This document shows positions 47,026 through 57,928 of a stretch of 64,000 bases of DNA, in pieces. A program made the position numbers and the translations under genes. This stretch comes from Ashinkailepas kermadecensis (taxonomy: Eukaryota; Arthropoda; Thecostraca; Neolepadidae): contig JAOTOM010004552.1 of NCBI GenBank assembly GCA_034440615.1, positions 216,001 to 280,000 of the forward strand, given 5' to 3'. Below the pieces are notes generated by a model. It was not told the origin of the DNA. It made no database searches and worked only from the letters and a program-made list of their open reading frames with translations. How positions within the stretch are numbered: position 1 is the first letter of the stretch; each line of letters starts with the position of its first letter.

Positions 47026-47041
47026 AAGAGTGGAATTTCAC
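47026..47041 (+). repeat. Right target-site duplication of full-length LINE-A
   Basis: aagagtggaatttcac, partner of 37275-37290 (13 of 16 positions). Confidence 0.65.
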
Positions 47042-47234
47042 AGTAGCTGACTTGCATATGTCTAGGTAGGTGCAATGATAATGCAGCTCATCGCTACTCT
47101 GTACCCTTCAGTAGGATGAGCCTTGCTGATAATAATGCAATGCATGTTACATACTTTGGTAATTAAGAGTAGTGGCTCGCCATAGTAAACTATGTTGCTA
47201 CATATGACAGCTTTTATTGTAAGGATGTAACTTT

Positions 47235-47355
47235 GTATGCTTTTGGGAGGGCACTTGCCCATCATGTTGACTTTGCACGCCTATTAATTTCAGCTTTGAA
47301 AATGGGACCCTATGTGATATGCCACCCAATCCATTTGGGCCCGCCTATTGCTGTC
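47235..47355 (-). repeat. Interspersed repeat IR1, copy 2 (inverted)
   Basis: The reverse complement shares cccaaatggattgggNggca, catagggtcccat and the following ~70 bp with 36980-37095. Confidence 0.65.
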
Positions 47356-47430
47356 AGTGTGTACTGACTTATCTGATCCCGAGAAGATCCTTTCAATCGC
47401 TATTAAAAAAAACACTCATCTCTGTATTCG

Positions 47431-47600
47431 TAAGACTGGCATGTGTTCGGAAGCCTGGCATGTATTCGGAAGCCTGGCGTGTGTTCGGAAGCCTGGCATG
47501 TGTTCGGAAGCCTGGCATGTATTCGGAAGCCTGGCGTGTGTTCGGAAGCCTGGTATGTGTTCGGAAGCCTGGCATGTGTTCGGAAGGCTGGCATGTATGC
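47431..47600. repeat. 19-bp minisatellite (tgtgttcggaagcctggca), about 9 copies
   Basis: Regular 19-bp units with tgtgttcgg/tgtattcgg variants. All frames of both strands show repeat peptides. Confidence 0.92.
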
Positions 47601-47967
47601 GGAGGACTGGCGTGTGAATGTGTTCTGTGTGAGAGCTGGGAGATAACAGCAGCATGTCTGTTGTGAAAGTTTCGACACTCAACAGCTCCTCAAACACATT
47701 GGAGCTGGACATTCGGAACACGCGATTTTCAGTGTCACTGTGTCACTGTTCAGTGTCACTATTCAGTGACACTGAGCACTGCTCATCGACGTCACTATTG
47801 TTCTCAGCGGCGTACCTTTTTGGTGGTGTGCATGCCAGCAGCAAGACCGCCCATGATCTCGTCGCACTTATCGTCTTGGAATGACGGCGCGGCAATTCCA
47901 GAACGCCTGTGGTGCTAGTATGCAAATGAAGCCGTGACTTTCGAATGGTGATTTATGTCCACTCAGT

Positions 47968-48255
47968 CGCGTCAAATGTCTCCAGAACTTCGCACCTGAC
48001 ATCGTCACACGCGGCAGGGAAAACACACTTGGTATGTCTCGCGTCAAATGTCTCCAGAACTTCGCACCTGACATCGTCACACGCGGCAGGGAAAACACAC
48101 TTGGTATGTCTCGCGTCAAATGTCTCCAGAACTTCGCACTTGACATCGTCACACGCGGCAGGGAAAACACACTTGGTATGTCTCGCGTCAAATGTCTCCA
48201 GAACTTCGCACCTGACATCGTCACACGCGGCAGGGAAAACACACTTGGTATGTTC
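47968..48255. repeat. 72-bp satellite, 4 copies
   Basis: gtcaaatgtctccagaactt at 47971 recurs at 48043 and further on with a 72-bp period. The copies are almost identical (one C/T change), indicating recent amplification. Confidence 0.95.
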
Positions 48256-48920
48256 ACGCCGCGTAGCGCTTCCGGCAGCATAACGTGCAAATGAAAGTTC
48301 ACAGTGATATCACCCAGGGAATTTGTCTTTAAAAAAACACCTCAGTTACAGAAGAATTCACTGGCGAAGTCTCGAAGAGTTATCTGACAGCTTAGAGCAG
48401 TGGGTCTGCATGCCGGTATTGCCTTGTGTGTGATACTTTCCCGTGTGTTTCGCGGACACAATGGTCGAGCTTTAAGTGGTAGTAAGCACAACATAGGCGA
48501 TCTTCAAAGACCATCTGTTAATACGACGAGTCAACACATGCTGTGTCTCGGTTCATGCAGGTGCTGAACAATTAGCGCTCTCCTAACTGACGTCGATCGA
48601 GCTATCGTGTGACCGTTGGCTTGCAGCACAGAATCCGTTATAAGCGCCTCGGGCTACACGGTAACAAGCACAGACCACTGGCCCCGAACATGAATGACTT
48701 TGGGCAGCGTGCGTGCGCCGGCTCTGCGGCGTACTCATGCGCATGGGTGACTGCAGACGCGTTCTGCGCCGAGCGACGGAAGTCCCGGCCGCTGGCAGAG
48801 CGCTGGGCGCGCGCTGCGGTCAACCGTGGCTGACCGGCCGTTGAGGCCACGGCCGCAATAGGCCCACGACTGCTTGGCCAGCGGCACCCGCAGGTCAGGT
48901 CAGAGTCCCGGGTGTAGCCT
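48256..48920. other. Stretch without recognised gene
   Basis: Includes a CpG-rich segment at 48690-48850 with frames on both strands. A promoter-type CpG-rich region is possible but nothing supports it beyond composition. Confidence 0.3.
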
Positions 48921-48924
48921 GCGG

Positions 48925-49095
48925 TCTGGTCAGATACGTGTGGTGTGTTCAACGGGGCTCGTGGTATGGCTGATGGGGCCTGTGGTGTGGTCAGTGGGGT
49001 CCGTGTTGCGGTCAGTGGGGCCTGTGGTATGGTCAGTGGGGCTCGCGATGTAGTAATTGGGGCTCGCGATGTAGTAATTGGGGCCTGCGGTGACA
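48925..49095. repeat. Minisatellite of about 24 bp (ggggcctgtggtRtggtcagt)
   Basis: About seven imperfect units; the two final ones (ggggctcgcgatgtagtaatt) are identical to each other. Confidence 0.85.
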
Positions 49096-49262
49096 CGATA
49101 TTTGTGGCGACACTGCATCAGCAGATGCCTGAGTCACACCAGATCAAAATTTTATGACAATTCGCACAAGATTTGACATAGTAAAAAGTCCACGCCAATG
49201 GACAACATTACGTGTGGAAAAACCATGCAAATATGCAAATATGTGTAAACGATGCAAATGTT

Positions 49263-49560
49263 GCCGCCCTGGTAGCTCAGTTGGTTAGAGCGCTGGCTTG
49301 CACTGGTCTCCCCTGTCTTGACAACACAGGGTTCGAGTCGCTTCAAACGCTCGCATTTAGCCCCCGGCTGGGAGGGTCAGTTGGCAGCTAGCCCAGTAAG
49401 GCCGTGGACGAGCTACCGGGCGGCCGTGTCGGTGCATTGACGGCACGTTAAACTTTCGGTCAAAATTATGCCGTTGAACTGGAATTCATGGAGCGGGTGG
49501 TGGGCAAGGGTGCACGCAACAAGCTCTGCTTAGCAATAGAACCCTGGTTCATAAAGCCAC
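49263..49560 (+). mobile_element. SINE-2, tRNA-derived, copy 2
   Basis: Head gccctggtagctcagttggt (A box at 49273) and B box ggttcgagtcg (49330-49340). The body matches 30444-30745 throughout (ctgggagggtcagttggc, gagctaccgggcggccgtgt, cacgcaacaag). No duplication was identified at the flanks. Confidence 0.8.
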
Positions 49561-50189
49561 CCCAGCAATAACTCGGATTAAATTTATATATACAAAAGAT
49601 GTCGGAGTTTGACGACTGATAAAAGTAAGATGCATCCTAAAATCCTGGGCAAGTGAGATATGAAATGATACCTGAGAACATTCTCAATGCGTTGAGCAAT
49701 TCAGAAAGGCATAGAACGATTCACAATTTGCTATGTTGTACCAAACAATAAGTCATTTCAATAGTCGTTCAACTTTGTATTGCCCCCAAGTTCGAATAAG
49801 GTTTAAAAAACGCATACAAGTGCACAACCAGAAACCAATACCAATGAAATCAGCGATCCTTTGACTATGCGTACCGTAAGTTTCATCTGGACCTAGCTGC
49901 CCCAACACCGATTGTGATGAATTGTATCCCGGCAGGTCACGGTATGGTGCGGTGGTCGGCACGGGCGGCACGGGGAAACCCGAGCCAGGCGCCGCGACTC
50001 GCCTGCTGACGGGATGTCTTGACCGAGATGTCTTGACCGGGAAACCTGATCCAGCGGTAGCTATGAAAACAAAAACTTTAACCGACAAGACGACTGAGTC
50101 GAGATAGGTCTCGTACTGAGCGTTTCCAATGGCAGGGCAACTGTCCTTGCCTGCAAGGGTCTTGTCCGTGCGGTTAGATTTTCCGTACT

Positions 50190-50402
50190 GTGAACATGGA
50201 GGTGCGCATTAGCAAAGAGGAATTAGTGGGCTTGTTAACCAATGCGAAAGCGTTTGGGCGTGGCAACTATTACGTCATTGTGTTTTATTATAGATTGCAG
50301 TTGGCTGAGGAGAAAATCTATCAGGGTCATCTCCAGAGTGAGTCGTCGATTGTGGACATGAAAAAGATGACCGACTTGATCGTCAAGAACTTAAAAGTGT
50401 AA
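50190..50402 (+). CDS. Unrecognised 70-codon frame upstream of decayed gene
   Basis: ATG near 50196 and a stop at 50402. The product is charged and looks protein-like (EELVGLLTNAKAF, LAEEKIYQGHL, MKKMTDLIVKNLK). It lies directly before, and on the same strand as, the broken family at 50406-51395, so it may be its first part or an exon. No domain recognised. Confidence 0.4.
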   Translation: MNMEVRISKEELVGLLTNAKAFGRGNYYVIVFYYRLQLAEEKIYQGHLQSESSIVDMKKMTDLIVKNLKV

Positions 50403-50405
50403 GCG

Positions 50406-51395
50406 AATCCTGGACAAATTCAGAAGTCAGTGTGACTTATCTTTCGGGAGACGAGGTGTTCTCCGAGTCCCTGAAGCGTGGTGACCACGTCGTGAGTGAT
50501 GCTGAAGCCGAGACCGGTCGTGATGACAAAGCCGTGGAGGGAGCGCGAGAACGACCGGCTAGAATCTACGATCAGCTTAGCGCCCGTTCTTAGCGTCGGG
50601 CAACCTCTAGAGTTGCTGAACAGCACAGTTATCTGCAGCTCGTGGAGGCTGCCAGGCAAAGTGCTCGTGCTGAGGGCATGAAGGAAGCGACTTTCGTGCT
50701 GCGACAGGTGGGGGCATCACCGAATCGACCCAGCAAGATTCGCCGGGCTCTCAGAAGCTCTAAAGTGAGCCAACCTGAGTGCGTGTCGGGAGACCGGGCG
50801 CTGGCAATGTGTGTGTCAGCTGACTTGTCTGTGCACGGCTACCGTATGGTCCGCCGAGTGACCAATGACGCGGCGAAGATCGCTGACATGCTGCCCGCCT
50901 ATGGAAAGGTGCATGAGGCCAAGGTAGAGTGCTATTCCGCAGCCGGCAGCATACAATTCACCGAGACGTCAGCTGAGGTGACTGCAGGCTTTCCTCTATC
51001 ATACGACGCAGCAACTGGTGGCATGCCTGCCATCTGTCACCCGCACCGACTCAGCTTCACCTGCCGTCCAGCAGTCGACGTCATCAAACACCCACACTTC
51101 GGTGGTGTTTCACGTCAAATGGGGATTTGCCGGGGCCACAGAGCAATCTGTATACCAACAGACGGCATACGCCGATGAAGCCGCAGAACAAAGTCTGTTA
51201 TGTACCACCATGGTGCCTTTGTAGCCAACGGTGAGTGGTACTTGCGTCTGGACCAACCCAACGCCACCTGCAACCCGCTTCTGCCTGCCGTTGCTGATCC
51301 AGTACAAGCACGAGACAGCAAAGGCCTCCCGGAAAGAACTGGACAGTGTTGCGTGCAATCTTCAACTCGCCATGATTGACAGCAGTGTCTTACCT
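50406..51395 (+). pseudogene. Decayed member of an invertebrate repetitive protein family, possibly a DDE-type transposase
   Basis: One frame runs from about 50407 (ESWTNSEVSVTYLSGDEVF) through one stop near 50594 to 51178: ARIYDQLSARS, RRATSRVAEQHS, VLRQVGASPNR, ALAMCVSADLSVHGYRMVRR, ADMLPAYGKVHEAKVECY, FTETSAEV. Another frame carries VKWGFAGATEQSVYQQ and TTMVPL (to 51224), and a third WTNPTPPATRFCLPL and IQYKHETAKASRKELD (from 51231). The order of these blocks resembles a protein family repeated in many invertebrate genomes that I know only from memory; a WGFDG block there would place an Asp where this copy has Ala (AG). Similarity to the first acidic motif of Transib/RAG1-like transposases is a guess. 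Several frameshifts and a sudden end at an unrelated sequence show it is a relic. Confidence 0.45.
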
Positions 51396-51481
51396 AGGAT
51401 TTGCTCCAGGGGAGGGGGGAGGGGGCAAACGGATTTGGACAGGGCCCACCTACACCCTTTCTTAAATGTCTCCGAATTTTA

Positions 51482-51498
51482 TTGGTTATTGGTTTTAC
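51482..51498 (-). mobile_element. Possible 17-bp SINE-1 tail micro-insertion
   Basis: ttggttattggttttac is the reverse complement of the SINE-1 3' end. It lies between gtctccgaatttta (51468-51481) and gtctccgactgtta (51499-51512), a 14-bp duplication with 2 differences. It is very short, so chance is not excluded. Confidence 0.35.
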
Positions 51499-51814
51499 GT
51501 CTCCGACTGTTATTTTTCAAGGGGTCATTTTTGTTGTATTTAAATAAAATAATTAGTGGCCAACTTAATTGCCCCGTGAAGGGGGCCTACTCTACTATCG
51601 TCGTTTCTGAGTCACCGAATTTCAACCCCAATTCCCCCCCCCCCATCCTGTTCGAAGGCTTTTCTTTTGGTATCCCTTGATAATTGACCTCACACTGCTG
51701 AAATTACGCCTGCACAAATCAATGAAGTGTACAATTTTCAAAGTTCAAGCATTCCAGTAAATAACGCACGGTCGCCAAAACGATAACGTTTGTGCACATG
51801 TACACCCGTTATGG

Positions 51815-51965
51815 CGTTATCAGCGGGTGGAGTAGCTGGCGGCTCGGATGTCCTTGCCGTTATGACGTTCTCAGCGAGTAGAGTAGCTGGCGGCTCGGAT
51901 GTTCTTGCCGTTATGATGTTCTCAGCGGGTGGAGTAGATGGGGGCTCGGATGCCCGACGTAGACT
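51815..51965. repeat. 51-bp tandem repeat, 3 copies
   Basis: agtagctggcggctcggatg at 51831 recurs at 51882 and, diverged, near 51933. Confidence 0.85.
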
Positions 51966-52130
51966 CAGATGCTCGTTGGATTCTTCAGATGCGCCTTAGA
52001 TGCCCGTCATGCTCCTCAGCTGCGCCTCAGATCAGAGACATCAGATGGAAGCTCAACTCGCCTCAGATGTTGGTTGTATACTCAGATGCGCTTCAGATGC
52101 TCAGGGGGTTGTTCAAATGTTCCTCAGATG
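51966..52130. repeat. Degenerate cagatgc-based repeat
   Basis: Many copies of cagatgcNcNtcagatg-like words at irregular spacing; an old, diverged array. Confidence 0.55.
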
Positions 52131-52362
52131 CTCGACGTGCCCGTCCCGCCGGCGCATCTGCCGTTTGACTGTGCGCCACGTGTCTTCGTCAGTCGAAGCT
52201 GAGGCACATACGGCGCGTTTCCTTCGTGCCATGCGACAAGAGGATGCGCCGTTGCGGCAAGACGATGTGCCGTTGCGAAGACGATGTGCCGTTGCGACAA
52301 GACGATGTGCCGTTGCATGTGTGCGCCGGTGTTCCCTGGTCTCCGCGTCTCACACCGCGGCA

Positions 52363-52800
52363 AAGTGCCGTTGCACGACGTGCGCCGGTGCTCCCTGGTA
52401 TTCGCGCCTCACGACACGACGAAGTGCCGTTGCACGACGTGCGCCGGTGCTCCCTGGTATTCGCGCCTCACGACACGACCAAGTGCCGTTGCACGACGTG
52501 CGCCGGTGCTCCCTGGTATTCGCGCCTCACGACACGACCAAGTGCCGTTGCACGACGTGCGCCGGTGCTCCCTGGTATTCGCGCCTCACGACACGACCAA
52601 GTGCCGTTGCACGACGTGCGCCGGTGCTCCCTGGTATTCGCGCCTCACGACACGACCAAGTGCCGTTGCACGACGTGCGCCGGTGCTCCCTGGTATTCGC
52701 GCCTCACGACACGACGAAGTGCCGTTGCACGACGTGCGCCGGTGCTCCCTGGTATTCGCGCCTCACGACACGACGAAGTGCCGTTGCACGACGTGCGCCG
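52363..52800. repeat. 59-bp satellite, 7-8 copies
   Basis: aagtgccgttgcacgacgtg at 52363, 52422 and 52481 gives a 59-bp period; the copies are nearly identical apart from cgacgaag/cgaccaag. Shorter gacgatgtgccgttgc units precede it (52240-52320). The 303- and 245-codon frames across it are repeat translations. Confidence 0.95.
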
Positions 52801-52869
52801 GTGTCCCTCGGCCCTGCGACCGCACCCACCAGTCATTGCTTCAGTTTCTGCGCTTCCTTGCTCCTGGAG

Positions 52870-55015
52870 GCTGATGACTGTCGTTACCACTTGGAAATTT
52901 GGCGCTCTTGACAGGACTTATCTGGTTTTAGGCCGATCTTTGCATCTTGCCGACCTTGTCTGAAGTATGGAAGAAGTGAAGAAGTCTTCAATCACACGAC
53001 GTATTGCCTTTCGGTGTCATCACAGTACACAGCACAACATACCGGCCAATCAATACCTTCGACGGAGGACGTTCTGGTCGACGGCTGTCGAATTGATCAG
53101 GCGTCATTTCGACGGTCGGAAAATCGATGCCGTCACTCCCATTGACGCCCATCGTACGCTTTAGTGTCGACAGCTTTTTCGTGACCAGGGTTGCAAGTTA
53201 AATACGGCCGATTAAAACCGAATACAACCGGTGATTAAAACCGGATAGAAGCGCAGCGTTAACGGTGCGAGCAATCACTATCCAGTCACGTTGTGAAAAT
53301 TGAATAGAGTTGAATTATAATAATGTGTTGATGGGTATAAATGAAGTCAGATATTGGGAAGTATTGTGTGGGGAAAACAGACCCAACATGCCGCTGATCC
53401 CTCCAACTTGTGCCCACATTATTTCCAAAACGAAACAAAACTTGCTTTATGTGAGCAAAAGCGTATGTAACGGTCGAGTGCCCTTTTCCAGAGATGCAAA
53501 CACCTTTATTGTGAATAGACACTCCAAATTATATTCGGCGAGCTAAATATTGTCACAAACCAGCTTGGAAGATACAAATGTCAGGGCCACGTAATATATT
53601 ATTCAATGCGTTGTACAAGCTTAAGGTAAAACAACTCATATCTACCCAGCCAGTTTTGTCCAGATAACTCAATTTCAATCGACTATAACCACCCAAGAGG
53701 CCTCGACAAAATGCTTAATCGATCCAATTTTTGGCAAGCCCTTTCGCGACGACCTACCACCCGATCTACGTCTCTGGCCTACGACATCCTACGCTAACGA
53801 TGTCCAGCCGCGAGACTCCACATATCCTGGTGGCCTACCTATTGACCTACCTATTCAGAAGTGCGGCGAGATGACGACCGCCCCTGCACAACTCAATTCA
53901 CATGCAATTACGTGTTAAGGAGTCCAGCACTACTCAGCGAGGGGCTCTCCATCTCAACCACCGCCATCTGAGGGGGGATGCCACCCCTGGCTGTCGTCCC
54001 GATAGGATGACTGGAGAACGGACCAGAGGCAGTGCGCCACCCTTTGCATGGCTGATAGCACATGCTTTGCAGATATTTTGGTTTGAATGAGTGGTCAGGT
54101 CACGTCAGGCTACCAACCGATGACGTCTTTCAGATGCATGTTTGGTGCCATTGTGCTGACATCGCAATTTCTCTTTGCTAGTTGTTGTGGTTAATTTTCT
54201 CCGATTATTTATATTTTACTTTTGTGTTGTCGGACTACGCGTTCTCACCGGTGGCCATCACCAGGTCATCCGAGGTCAAGAGCCTCGACTAACCTTGGGC
54301 GCTGCTTTTTGAAGGAAAATACGCATTCAAGGAAATTATTACCCGCCTGGATACCAATTATCCGATCCCTCTTGCACGTTGCCAGGTCAAATGAGATTCC
54401 AATAGATTTTCAGGTGTCCACGGAGCATCGTATACTAAGGTCGAGCCTCCGTCCCAAATGATTTCCCTGTGCAGACCGCGTGAAATTGCGATGTCTCGGA
54501 AGATGCTGGCTTTCAACTTGTGCTGCAGTCACTGTATGACATGAACCAAAGGGTCGGGTACCATTTGACTAATCGCGTGACACGCAGTATGCTGGCATCT
54601 GTCGCGCGGTTCTGTCTCAATTAGGCGCGAAATAGCGAGAGGTGGTATGGCTTCTATTGCGCGGTTCTGTCCAAATTACTGTCCTGTTGCTCGTTCCCCT
54701 CCGAGAAAACTTCAGCGAATTCGCGTCACAAACCACATCACCGCACACACTTGTCTCCGGCATCAAATCGAGCCATACAGAAATACAGTGACGGGCGAAA
54801 ATGTTCAGCAGATAGGCGCTGGCCTCGTTACGCTACAAACACACAAAGGCCGCCACTAGCACAATGGCACCACGCATGAATATCGCTGTCCAATACGGGC
54901 GCGGCAATTCACTATATTCGCCTTCATTTCTGACTGTTCCACGGTCTCCGGCAAATGCGAGTACCACGTGATGGGTTGTCATGCCATGTCACGCAGTAGT
55001 CGGTGACAGTCATCG
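52870..55015. other. 2.1 kb without a recognised gene
   Basis: Mixed composition; open frames are all under 80 codons. gcgcggttctgtcNcaatta occurs twice near 54605-54680, a small duplication. Nothing else is supported. Confidence 0.35.
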
Positions 55016-55019
55016 GCCT

Positions 55020-55575
55020 CACACAGCGTCCCGCACACTTCAGACGGGTGCCACACAGCGTCCCGCACACTTCAGACGGGCGCCACACAGCGTCCCGCAC
55101 ACTTTAGGCGGCGCCACACAGCGTCTGCACACTTCAGACGGGTGCCACACAGCGTCTGCACACTTCAGACCGGCGCCACACAGCGTCCCGCACACTTTAG
55201 GCGGCGTCTGACAGCGTCTGCACTTCAGACGGTGCCACACAGCGTCCGCACACTTCAGACGGGTGCCACACAGCGTCTGCACACTTCAGACGGGTGCCAC
55301 ACAGCGTCTGCACACTTCAGACGGGTGCCACACAGCGTCCGCACACTTCAGACGGGCGCCACACAGCGTCCCGCACACTTCAGACGGGCGCCACACAGCG
55401 TCCGCACACTTCAGACGGGCGCCACACAGCGTCCTGCACACTTCAGACGGGCGCCACACAGCGTCCCGCACACTTTAGGCGGCGTCTCACAGCGTCTGCA
55501 CTTCAGACGGGTGCTACACAGCGTCTGCACACTTCAGACGGGCGCCACACAGCGTCTGCACACTTCAGATAGCGC
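55020..55575. repeat. 31-bp satellite (cacacagcgtctgcacacttcagacgggtgc), about 18 copies
   Basis: Units of 29-32 bp with ccgcac/ctgcac and gggtgcc/gggcgcc variants. An acactttaggcggcg variant recurs at least three times, suggesting higher-order duplication. Confidence 0.93.
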
Positions 55576-55849
55576 CTGATCGCGGCAGTTACGGCCGCGT
55601 CGGCCACACAGCCGGCCAGAGGCGTCACCCAATGGCCACAAGAGGTCCAGATGTCACTGAAGGCTCAACAGAGGTCACGAGGACAAGAGGTCACCACCCA
55701 TAGGTCACCGTGGTCTGCAGTTCGCCGTGCGGAGTGCAGGAGAGGAGCCGCACGCGCCGGCCTGGCCAAATGGTGCCGGCTGCCGCTGACGACTGAGGTG
55801 AGGCGGAGGCCAGTGTCGGAGGGAGCCGAAGGCCGGGCCGAGGCCATCA

Positions 55850-56235
55850 CTGCGGGAGCCGCTGACGACTGAGGCCAGTGTCGGGGAGGCGAAAAAGGCC
55901 GGGCCGAGGCCATCACTGAGGCGCCGCTGAGATGAGGCCAGTGTCGGAGGGAGCCGAAGGCCGGGCCGAGGCCATCACTGCGGGAGCCGCTGACGACTGA
56001 GGCCAGTGTCGGGGGGAGCCGAAGGCCGGGCCGAGGCCATCACTGCGGCGGCCGCTGACGACTGAGGCCAGTGTCGGGGGAGCCGAAGGCCGGGCCGAGG
56101 CCATCACTGCGGCGGCCGCTGACGACTGAGGCCAGTGTCGGGGGAGCCGAAGGCCGGGCCGAGGCCATCACTGCGGGGGCCGCTGACGACTGAGGCCAGT
56201 GTCGGGGGGAGCCGAAGGCCGGGCCGAGGCCATCA
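55850..56235. repeat. ~65-bp G/C-rich satellite, about 6 copies, next to a stop codon
   Basis: The unit gaggccatcactgcggNgNc cgctgacgactgaggccagt gtcgggggagccgaaggccgggcc repeats up to 56235. On the minus strand each unit contains the sequence around the last codons and stop of the candidate exon at 56233-56367 (ccgcagtgatggcc), so the array would lie in its 3' UTR and may have been seeded by it. Confidence 0.9.
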
Positions 56236-56367
56236 CTGCGGCGGCTGGTCCGCCTGGTTGAACACGCGGTCCTTGATCACCTGCGCCATCAGGCCGTGGA
56301 TGACCTCAATGGTGGTGCGCGCTGTGTCCTTGTGAGCTTTGCTTAGCTTGTCCTCCATCTGCTTGTC
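56233..56367 (-). CDS. Candidate terminal coding exon of an unidentified host gene
   Basis: A 135-nt minus-strand stretch encodes 44 residues and a TGA at 56235-56233: it starts [20 protein letters not shown], continues with a helix-like [18 protein letters not shown] and ends ADQPPQ. Immediately upstream (56368 onward, read on the minus strand) is tgtgttccag, a fair 3' splice site. Codon use is G/C-ending (CTG, ATC, GTG, AAG), unlike the surrounding repeats. I do not recognise the protein. A chance frame remains possible because it is short. It may belong to the same minus-strand gene as the exon at 62549-62650, as both are phase 0. Confidence 0.4.
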   Translation of the reverse strand, partial: DKQMEDKLSKAHKDTARTTIEVIHGLMAQVIKDRVFNQADQPPQ

Positions 56368-56639
56368 CTGGAACACAGTCGGGGCAACAAATCAGCCTAT
56401 TCATCTCGTTGTCCTGAAGCACAGTTGGAACATGTAAGCGAGCCCGAGCATCACGTTGCACGAAATGCATGGAATGACTGACAGTGAAATCATGTAGAAT
56501 CCAACAGTATGGCAATGCTACGCCAGCGGCGAAAGCCAATTAAACTGTCCCTGATACGACTGAATTTGCATGGCAATTCATGGTCGAATTAAATCCTCAG
56601 CGATTCTGCTCGGATACGAATAGACGCTTGTTCTTTCAT

Positions 56640-56825
56640 TTATTTCTGACAACTTGACTTCTAAAAGACGGTCAACTCGACTTCTAATAGACAGTTTCTT
56701 CCGACAACTTCTGACAACTTGACTTCTAAACGACAGTCAACTTCACTTCTGAAAAACAGTTTCTAGTCGAACTTCTAAACACACAGTTTTCTAATTCGAA
56801 CTTCTAAACACACAGACAGTTTCTG
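56640..56825. repeat. Degenerate repeat (acttctaaaNgacagt)
   Basis: About ten diverged copies of cttctaaacacagtttctNNtcgaa-like units. Confidence 0.7.
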
Positions 56826-56829
56826 GTCG

Positions 56830-57370
56830 ATGAAAACAATGTGGTTCGCTGAAGTTCGTTACGACAAAAACTCCTTGGCTAACATGCTGAACAGCACCCA
56901 CCCCGAAGTAATGGAAGAATGATCACATACGAGCTTCTTCGTCTGATTATAGGTGGTCCTAAGACGCAACAGTAGAACGCTTGTACCTGTTCCCAAGAAA
57001 ACGATCTGACCTTTGTTTCGACAGCATTTACAAAGGAATTAACGAATTGTGTTCAACGGAAAAGAAAGGGTTTGTCGCGTAGCATAGCTTATCCAAGCTA
57101 GCTAAAGCCAGGCCATTGAAACACTTTTGCATACAGCAATCCGGTTTGCTTATATAAATACAAATTATCCAAGTCAGGCTGTGTGCAAGGTGGAATGACC
57201 CGTGGATAGCGGCACAATTTTCGACCCATCACTATGCGGGCGCCAGCCTAACCACCTACAAACTTTTGTTCTGTGCTAGATAGAGATGCGGTAAACGATC
57301 TAAAGTAACTCAATCCTTTTACTTTCATAGTTATCAACAACATTGTCGTCTACTTGTTTTCGCTGACCTT
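56830..57370. other. Stretch without recognised gene
   Basis: No long open frame, repeat or RNA feature could be recognised. Confidence 0.3.
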
Positions 57371-57374
57371 CTAA

Positions 57375-57465
57375 GTCAGGTGAAATAGGTGAATGTCATG
57401 TGAATGTCAGGTGTGGTGAATGTGAATGTCATGTGTGGTGAATGTGAATGTGAATGTCATGAAGG
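57375..57465. repeat. Short gaatgtcatgtgtggt repeat
   Basis: Five or six units built on gaatgtcatgtg and tggtgaatgt with unequal lengths. Confidence 0.75.
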
Positions 57466-57647
57466 TGCAGTCAGTAACCCGGTCGTCGTCATGGTTATCA
57501 GACCTTGGTCATGCTAAATGTGATTTTATGCTTCAACATGAAAAACAAATTGACGGTTTTCGAAATAGAGTATGCTTGGTAAACGTAAATGATAGTGCCA
57601 CAAATGTGTGCAATATTTTTGCTGTTGATATCGCTGCTCATGTTAGT

Positions 57648-57705
57648 TAGTTAGTTATTTATTTGGGCTTTAGGGTGCATCGACTGCATTGGTCATTTAG
57701 CGCCC
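57648..57705 (-). mobile_element. LINE-D-type 3' tail fragment
   Basis: gttagttagttatttatttg ggctttagggtgcatcgactgcattggtcat on the plus strand; the reverse complement equals the 3' end of the LINE at 4280-4822, including its taac repeats. The 5' limit is not clear. Confidence 0.65.
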
Positions 57706-57928
57706 ATATCTCTTCTAATGGCACTGTTCTAAAAAACAAAACAAAAAACCACGTTATTGAATAATCTGGGCATTACGTTCCGACCAGAGTCACCAGGCAT
57801 GTGGACCAGGTCGGTCAGTCGTACACCGGCACCTTGACACACCTGCCCCACGTACAGCACCACTCGCCAGACCGAACGCTCAACACACTAGCAACCACAC
57901 CCGAGGTCTTGTAAATCACACCATTGTT

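Noticed and set aside
47960..48260. CRISPR-like look of regularly spaced repeats (here and at 52363-52800)
   Set aside because: The whole 72-bp or 59-bp unit is repeated without unique spacers, and the genome is clearly animal.
52000..52963. 303-codon Cys/Arg-rich frame that could look like a cysteine-rich secreted protein
   Set aside because: The cysteines come from the 59-bp satellite; three plus frames are open over the same array.
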